Assembly (NCBI GenBank): GCA_039024315.1
Contig: JBCCQN010000101.1
Location: 1-28,957, forward strand
DNA length: 28,957 bases
Direction of reading: 5' to 3'
DNA from: JBCAWW01 sp039024315
Lineage (GTDB): Bacteria > Bacteroidota > Bacteroidia > J057
In this document: piece after piece, positions 23,003 through 28,957 of the stretch
Numbering within the stretch: position 1 is the stretch's first letter
Layout: the number at the start of each line of letters is the position of its first letter
Notes under the pieces: generated by a model
Databases searched by the model: none
What the model was told of the DNA's origin: nothing
Seen by the model: the letters and a program-made list of their open reading frames with translations, nothing else
Program-made: the position numbers and the translations under genes

Positions 23003-26000
23003 ATGAGAAAGTACTTTACCCTACTCTACACATTTCTGTTGGGGCTAGGAGGTATAGCACAGGCACAGTTCTGTATACCCTCTTACACCACAGGTCCAGG
23101 GGTTGGAGACTCGATTGTTTCCTTCCAATTGGGCAGTATTAATGCTTCCTTTCCAGGGGATCCCTCTGGATACAATGATTACACGGCTCTCGCTGGAGCA
23201 ACTACCACGCTGACGGCGGGGCAGTCTTATACAGCGAGTATAGTCAACAACCCTACTTTTAATGAAAATGTTGCGTTGTATGCCGATTTTAACGACGACA
23301 GCATTTTTGACATTGCTACTGAAAAGCTAGGCGAAGTAAATATCCTCGCTGGCCAGACTGGTACGATCACCTTTACGGTCCCCGCTGGTGCAGTTCAGGA
23401 TACGATTCGCGTGCGTATGGTTTGTGATTTTTCCGCTGGTCCCGTTGACCCTTGTGTCAACACTACTTGGGGAGAAGCCGAAGACTATCACGCCATTATT
23501 TTACCTCCATCTGATGATGATGTCGGGGTATCAGCTATTGAGCAGGTTCAACCACCTGGTGGACCTTGTACCTCTCTAGGTATGGTACCGATCACCGTAG
23601 AGGTGTCTAACTTTGGTAACCTTGCTCAGACAAGTGTACCGATGGCCTACTCTATCAATGGCAACACACCTGTTCCCGAAATATTTACCCCTGCCAACCT
23701 ACCAATGGCGGGCTCTGTAGATACCTTCACCTTTACTGTATTGGCTGACTTGTCTGCTTTCAATACTACCTTCAATATTCAGGTTTGGACAGATCTTGCG
23801 GCTGATACACTGCCACAAAATGACACCCTCAACTACACCGTCATATCGCCAGCTCTGCCAGCAGTTACTCCGGCCAACGCTTATGTGGAAGACTTTGAGA
23901 CTTTTACTCCCGGCTTCCCCGGAACGCTTGCTAACGGTTGGACTACCACTAACACTACCACTCCTCGTTGGTATGTAGGTGAAGGACCTGGTTTTGATAA
24001 CAACTCTACGGGTACTGGACCTTGGTTTGACAACACCCTTCAGGGTGCTATAGGCGGTAGATATATGTTTACTGAGAGCTCTGGTGGTACAGTAGGAGCA
24101 ATCTATGATATTGTTTCTCCTTGTATTGACCTTTCTGCGGTGACTGGACCTCGCTTAGAGTTTGCCTATCATATGTTTGGCTCGGTGGCTGATATGAGCT
24201 ATATCGTTACTCAAGTACTATCCAATGGTGTTTGGACAACGGTTGACTCTATTGGTGGTCCTCAGCAAACAGCGGGTAATGATCCTTGGTTGATTCGTAA
24301 TGTAGGTCTTGGTGCTTATGCGGGTCAGGTCGTGCAAATCCGTTTCTTAGGAAACAACCCATCTACTGGTTTCCAAGGTGATGCAGCAATTGATGATGTG
24401 AGGATCTTCCAGCCATTGCCCAAAGATGGTGGTATCTTCGATGCCTTTGGTATTGCCTCTGATTGTGGTCTTTCCAACAACGAAACGATCCAGAGTACAG
24501 GTCGTAACTTTGGTACAGATACCCTCTTCACCCTTGATGTAAATTATACGATCAATGGCGTTGCTGGTACTGCGATTACGATCAATGACACGATTGCTCC
24601 TGACTCAACCTTTATGGCTGACTTTACAGGGATTGACCTCTCTGTGCCAGGAACCTATGAAATCTGTGTCTTCACTACCAATATTGCGGGTGATGTCAAC
24701 CAACTCAACGACACTACTTGCTTTACGGTTGTTAATATTCCTGTACTCAGTACCTTCCCTTATCTAGAAGACTTTGAGTCAGGTAATGGTGGCTGGACCG
24801 AAGCGGGCAACGGCGGTACTTGGGCCCTCGGTACTCCTGCAAAAGCAGTGATCAATGGTGCTGCTTCAGGTGTCAACGCTTGGGTTACCGGTGGCTTGGC
24901 TGGTCAGTACAACAATAATGATAATTCGTTTATCCTTGGTCCCTGTTTTGACTTCTCTACTTTGGTTAAGCCGATCCTTCGTCTTGACGTTTGGTGGGAA
25001 TCCGAATTCAGCTGGGATGGTCTAAAAGTACAGACCTCTATTGATGCCGGGCTTACTTGGCAGGATGTAGGTATGCTCAACGATCCCAACAACTGGTACA
25101 ATGACGGTACGATCCTAGGTCTAAACTATACGGGTTCGCAAGTAGGTTGGTCTGGTCGTAACGGTAGTGGATCAAATGGCTGGGTTACTGCTGAGCACGA
25201 ATTAAATGGCCTAGGCGGTCAATCAAGCGTTTTGGTTCGTCTTGCCTTTGGATCTGATGGTTCGGTACAAGGTGAAGGGGTTGCGTTCGACAATGTCGAA
25301 ATCTTTGAAGCGCCACCATTTGACCTTTCTGCTTTTAACCTAGTTTCTCCTGTATCGGGTTGTGGTTTGACTGATTCTAGCCAAGTGAAGCTAGAGTACA
25401 TCCACGAAGGTTCTCAGTCAGTAACAGGCGTAGTATTTGGTTACAGCATCGACGGCGGTACACCAATACTAGAGACCGATACTACTACGGTTAACCCTGG
25501 TGATACCCTCTGTTATCTCTTCACCACATTTGAAGACCTCAGTGTACCGGATACTTACAATGTTACCGTTTGGGTCTCTGCCCCTGGTGATACTGACAAT
25601 GCGGATGACACGCTCATCGTAGATGTTCTGCACAAAATTCCGATTACTACTTATCCTTACTTAGAGACCTTTGACAACCCAGGTGGTGTGTTACCGGCCT
25701 CATGGGAAAACTTCGCGAATGATGGTCCACAAGACTGGATCTTTAATTCGGGAGGTACCTTTGTCTTTAACTCTGGTCCAGATGTTGACCATACCTTCGG
25801 TACTGTCAACGGCTTCTACGCCTTGGCCTCTGACCAGTTCAACAATAATGAAGACTCTGTTATCTTGATCACGCCTTGTTTCGACGTATCAGCCTTGACT
25901 TCACCGAAGTTTAGCTTCTGGTATCACTCAAACAATGCAAATGGTCCAAACGACCCGTTTGAAAATGAGCTTCATATTGACTTGATCTTTAATGGTACCA

Positions 26001-28957
26001 TCACTTACGACTTCATTCCTCCGATTGTACACAAAGACAATCTTTGGAATTTGATCGAGTTAGACATGTCTAACTACATTGGTGTCTTTGCGATTCGCTT
26101 CCGTGCGAATAACAACAATGGTACGCAGGTACACGATTTCGCAATCGATGATATCGGAGTAGTAGAAGTACTACCTCAAGATGTTGGGGTTACCGCCTTG
26201 GTTGATCCAGCTGATGGTTGTGGGCTTTTGGCCAATGATACTGTCATTGTCGAGATTACAAACATTGGTACTGACTCTGTTAAGGGCGGTTTTGATGTCT
26301 CGATACAGATTGGCGCCGGTCCTGTTACCACTATCGCTATTCCAGATACTATCCTACCGGGTAACATATTACAAGTACCATTCTTCCCGGTTGATCTATC
26401 GACTCCTGGTATCTACAATGTTACTAGCTGGACTTCTGGTCTTGCGGGTGACACCAACTTTGGTAATGATACCTTGATGGCTGATATCATCTCTGAGCCA
26501 TCTGTGGGTATTCCATTGACAGAAGACTTTGAAGCCTATACGCCTGGTGATCAGGTGTTCTTGGATTTCTTCAATGATCCAAATGCCGATCTACCATGGC
26601 AGGTACGTACTGGTGGTACTCCTTCAGGAGGTACTGGTCCTTCGGCTGCCTTCTCTGGTGCTAACTACATCTACATGGAGACTTCTGGTCCGGCAGCTGG
26701 TTCTGAAGCAGTTTTACGTTCGGCCTGTATCGATCTGAGTGGGGTAGCAAACCCATCTCTATTCTATGCTTACCATATGTTTGGTGGTACTATAGGTTCC
26801 TTAGACGTAGATGTAGAGACTGCTAGTACTTCTACCAACGTTGCTTCTATCGTTGGTCAGCAACAGCTTGCCAATGGTGATCCTTGGTTGCAAGACACAA
26901 TTGATCTTACTCCTTGGGCTGGTCAAGTGGTACGTGTTGTCTTTACGGGTACTTCTGGTGGTTCCTTCCAGAGTGATATCTCAATCGATGCGATCGATAT
27001 TCGTGAGTTGGTTGATGATGATATGACCGCATTGGGCATGCTACAGCCTGCCGCTGCTGATTGTAACAGTGATTCTACCGTAGTCGAAATTCAGATTACT
27101 AATACTGGTACTCAGCCTCAGATCAATATTCCGGTAACTGTTGACTATACTGGTGCTGCTTCTGGTTCTATTACGACTACTGTACCAGGCCCTGTAAACC
27201 CAGGCGATACGGTCAATGTCATTGTCGGTACAGTAAATACGTTGATTGGCGGTACCTTTAACTTTGTCGGTTATACCACCCTCGCTGGTGATACCGTCAA
27301 TGTAAATGACTCTACCTTTAGTACAAGTGTGATCACAGTACGTCCTCCTGCTCCAGTAGCCGTGATAGACACTATCGTACTTTGTACGCCAGATTCAACC
27401 GTAGCTAGTGTTATCAACGATACAGCTTACTCTTACCTATGGTACACTGACCCAGTAGGAGGCACGCCTGTTGGCTTCGATACCGCTAATTTCCAGACTG
27501 GTTTCCTCACGAGTGATACAACACTTTATGTTGAAGCTGTGCCTGGTGGAGATGGCCCGCTGATCAAGGTAACTGAAGCCGAGCTTCTCGGTCCTGACTA
27601 TGTAGAGGTGATGAATACGGGGCTTACACCAGTTGACGTAACGGGTTGGACCGTGGCGATTGGTGAAGATGGTACCACAAATATCAATACCGTTGCTACT
27701 ACTACTTGGACCATGAATGGTGTGATGCAGCCAGGTGAAATCCGTTATCGCGATGACGATGGTACCTCTGGTGCAAACTTCTGGGGTAGTAACATCCTCT
27801 GGAACGGTGGTCAGGAAGGTTGGGTCGTGATTCTAGATGCCCTCAACAATGTAGTGGACGTCATGTTCTTCAATTACTCTGATACTGATATCCAAGGCTT
27901 CGCACCAACTATCAATGGTACTGTCATTGACATTACTGGTAAGTGGAGTGGTCCTGGTATCGACGTAGCTAACCCTGTGTTTGCCCAAAACGTTTATCGT
28001 ACCGGTTCATTTGATAACAATGATGCCTCAGACTGGACTACAACCGCTACTGCAGCCTTTGCCGTAGCTGGTGCGATCAACCCTGGTCTTAGCAATGTCG
28101 TAACCGGCGGTGGCGGCGGAGGTGCTTGTCCAAGTGAGCCACGTACCCCAATCGTAATTCAAGTAGCTCCACCAGCTGCATTGGATCTTGGTAATGATGC
28201 TGTAGCATGTTCTGGTACGGTCATTGATGCCTTTGATCCGACTATCGTAAGCTATGTGTGGAACACTGGTGAGATGACTTCATCGATCGTTATCAATACT
28301 ACCGGTACTTATTACGTTGACGTGGTTGACATCAATGGCTGTGTCGCTTCCGATAGTATCAATATGACTATCCTACCGTCTCCGACTGTAGATCTTGGTC
28401 CTGATTCGCTTGTGTCTTGTGGTGGCCTTACCCTTGACGCTGGTAATCCTGGTTCTAGCTATATCTGGTCAATTGCTGGTCAGTTTAGCCAAACCCTGCA
28501 GGTTACTACGACTGGTACTTATTGGGTAGAAGCCAATGAAAATGGCTGTTTGGACTCAGATACTATCTACGTTGAAGTATTAGCCGCACCATCGCTCAAC
28601 TTAGGGGGCACCATCGCAGCCTGTGATGATGTAACCCTTGATGCCTTAAACCCTGGTGCGACTTACGCATGGAGTACAGGTGCTACTTCACAAACGATTA
28701 CGGTTACTCCTCCAAGCACGGGTGCTGACACCATTACGGTAACGGTAACCAACGCCAATGGCTGTGATATCACGGAGACGGTCGTCATCACTCCAGGAGT
28801 CGATCCTGTAGTGGACCTAGGGGCCGACCTTACAGCTTGTGATAGCGTATTGTTGGATGCTGGTAACCCAGGTGCTTCGTATGCATGGAGCACGGGCGAG
28901 ACTACGCAGACCATCTATGCGACCAATGATGGTAACTACACCGTAACGGTAACCGAT
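23003..28957 (+). CDS. Giant secreted modular adhesin-like protein (3' truncated by window)
   Basis: The frame checked in six places from ATG 23003 to the last base stays in register: 1985 codons with no stop noticed. A signal peptide (about 1-22, ending IAQAQ) is followed by a GEVED domain (about 25-165, ending WGEAEDYHAIIL). Four large modules follow, starting with (Y)xE(D/T)F near residues 294, 587, 884 and 1174 (period 290-297). Each pairs a MAM/jelly-roll-like domain (closing IDDVRIF or FDNVEIF) with a CARDB-like domain. An Ig-like unit, a lamin-tail domain (about 1520-1640; TEAELLGPDYVEVMNTGLTP), a six-glycine linker (1702-1707) and at least four Ig/PKD-like repeats of about 70 residues (LGxDxxxC...YxWSTG) complete the visible part. 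Surface or secreted adhesion is inferred; a T9SS sorting domain would lie beyond the window. Confidence 0.93.
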   Translation, partial: MRKYFTLLYTFLLGLGGIAQAQFCIPSYTTGPGVGDSIVSFQLGSINASFPGDPSGYNDYTALAGATTTLTAGQSYTASIVNNPTFNENVALYADFNDDSIFDIATEKLGEVNILAGQTGTITFTVPAGAVQDTIRVRMVCDFSAGPVDPCVNTTWGEAEDYHAIILPPSDDDVGVSAIEQVQPPGGPCTSLGMVPITVEVSNFGNLAQTSVPMAYSINGNTPVPEIFTPANLPMAGSVDTFTFTVLADLSAFNTTFNIQVWTDLAADTLPQNDTLNYTVISPALPAVTPANAYVEDFETFTPGFPGTLANGWTTTNTTTPRWYVGEGPGFDNNSTGTGPWFDNTLQGAIGGRYMFTESSGGTVGAIYDIVSPCIDLSAVTGPRLEFAYHMFGSVADMSYIVTQVLSNGVWTTVDSIGGPQQTAGNDPWLIRNVGLGAYAGQVVQIRFLGNNPSTGFQGDAAIDDVRIFQPLPKDGGIFDAFGIASDCGLSNNETIQSTGRNFGTDTLFTLDVNYTINGVAGTAITINDTIAPDSTFMADFTGIDLSVPGTYEICVFTTNIAGDVNQLNDTTCFTVVNIPVLSTFPYLEDFESGNGGWTEAGNGGTWALGTPAKAVINGAASGVNAWVTGGLAGQYNNNDNSFILGPCFDFSTLVKPILRLDVWWESEFSWDGLKVQTSIDAGLTWQDVGMLNDPNNWYNDGTILGLNYTGSQVGWSGRNGSGSNGWVTAEHELNGLGGQSSVLVRLAFGSDGSVQGEGVAFDNVEIFEAPPFDLSAFNLVSPVSGCGLTDSSQVKLEYIHEGSQSVTGVVFGYSIDGGTPILETDTTTVNPGDTLCYLFTTFEDLSVPDTYNVTVWVSAPGDTDNADDTLIVDVLHKIPITTYPYLETFDNPGGVLPASWENFANDGPQDWIFNSGGTFVFNSGPDVDHTFGTVNGFYALASDQFNNNEDSVILITPCFDVSALTSPKFSFWYHSNNANGPNDPFENELHIDLIFNGTITYDFIPPIVHKDNLWNLIELDMSNYIGVFAIRFRANNNNGTQVHDFAIDDIGVVEVLPQDVGVTALVDPADGCGLLANDTVIVEITNIGTDSVKGGFDVSIQIGAGPVTTIAIPDTILPGNILQVPFFPVDLSTPGIYNVTSWTSGLAGDTNFGNDTLMADIISEPSVGIPLTEDFEAYTPGDQVFLDFFNDPNADLPWQVRTGGTPSGGTGPSAAFSGANYIYMETSGPAAGSEAVLRSACIDLSGVANPSLFYAYHMFGGTIGSLDVDVETASTSTNVASIVGQQQLANGDPWLQDTIDLTPWAGQVVRVVFTGTSGGSFQSDISIDAIDIRELVDDDMTALGMLQPAAADCNSDSTVVEIQITNTGTQPQINIPVTVDYTGAASGSITTTVPGPVNPGDTVNVIVGTVNTLIGGTFNFVGYTTLAGDTVNVNDSTFSTSVITVRPPAPVAVIDTIVLCTPDSTVASVINDTAYSYLWYTDPVGGTPVGFDTANFQTGFLTSDTTLYVEAVPGGDGPLIKVTEAELLGPDYVEVMNTGLTPVDVTGWTVAIGEDGTTNINTVATTTWTMNGVMQPGEIRYRDDDGTSGANFWGSNILWNGGQEGWVVILDALNNVVDVMFFNYSDTDIQGFAPTINGTVIDITGKWSGPGIDVANPVFAQNVYRTGSFDNNDASDWTTTATAAFAVAGAINPGLSNVVTGGGGGGACPSEPRTPIVIQVAPPAALDLGNDAVACSGTVIDAFDPTIVSYVWNTGEMTSSIVINTTGTYYVDVVDINGCVASDSINMTILPSPTVDLGPDSLVSCGGLTLDAGNPGSSYIWSIAGQFSQTLQVTTTGTYWVEANENGCLDSDTIYVEVLAAPSLNLGGTIAACDDVTLDALNPGATYAWSTGATSQTITVTPPSTGADTITVTVTNANGCDITETVVITPGVDPVVDLGADLTACDSVLLDAGNPGASYAWSTGETTQTIYATNDGNYTVTVTD

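Noticed and set aside
23388..28914. Many short open frames on both strands within 23-29 kb
   Set aside because: All are shadows of the single continuous frame from 23003. Codon register was checked at six points, including the window end, with no frameshift.
28178..28957. Regular repetition at about 207-216 nt, first considered as a CRISPR-like or tandem DNA repeat
   Set aside because: The period is 69-72 codons in frame and the similarity is at protein level (LGxDxxxC...YxWSTG), so these are Ig/PKD-like domain repeats.

Overview
The window looks like a chromosome segment of a Bacteroidota bacterium, probably of the Saprospira/Lewinella type (inferred from gene content, not from a marker gene). 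The clues are promoters with the Bacteroidota TAnnTTTG -7 element, lipoproteins and signal peptides ending in AQ, a T9SS-like C-terminal domain, a GEVED/lamin-tail giant surface protein and a DUF4369-thioredoxin lipoprotein. I saw no rRNA, tRNA, CRISPR array, transposase, integrase or phage gene.

Layout. Positions 1-348 are the 3' end of murF. Next come a helix-hairpin-helix protein (519-923), a 38-codon membrane miniprotein on the minus strand (948-1064) whose stop lies inside the shared terminator, a secreted coiled-coil protein (1321-1995) and an M14 carboxypeptidase with a C-terminal sorting-like domain (2059-4374). A tight three-gene operon (4403-7082) holds a zinc-ribbon membrane protein, a small exported anchored protein and an Ig-like lipoprotein. 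A receiver protein and a PilJ-type sensor kinase follow on the minus strand (9059-7343). From 9279 a Planctomycetes-style pair appears: a DUF1549/DUF1553 cytochrome-like lipoprotein and a Tat-exported DUF1501 protein. Two tandem SUKH-like paralogues (13528-14493) come next, then a PDZ-alpha/beta hydrolase (14782-16146) and a five-repeat PKD-like membrane protein without a visible signal peptide (16296-18665).

A gene-poor kilobase (18666-19698) carries dispersed repeats and a long imperfect palindrome. It is followed by a DUF4369/TlpA-like lipoprotein (19699-21132) and a PhoB/PhoR-like pair (21146-22773). From 23003 to the window end there is an unbroken frame of 1985 codons. It encodes a modular secreted adhesin-like protein with four modules of about 295 residues, a lamin-tail domain and Ig/PKD-like repeats; its C-terminus lies outside the window.

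How the genes relate: much of the window encodes envelope or surface functions (murein precursor synthesis, secreted peptidase and adhesin, lipoproteins, two separate two-component systems). The strongest unexplained items are a dispersed repeat of about 105 bp with three copies (18736-18840, 19172-19275, and inverted at about 7096-7206), the folding element at 18673-18830, a cluster of perfect palindromes at 14640-14775, the signal-less PKD membrane protein with its strict 93-residue, paired-cysteine period, and the 38-residue miniprotein.
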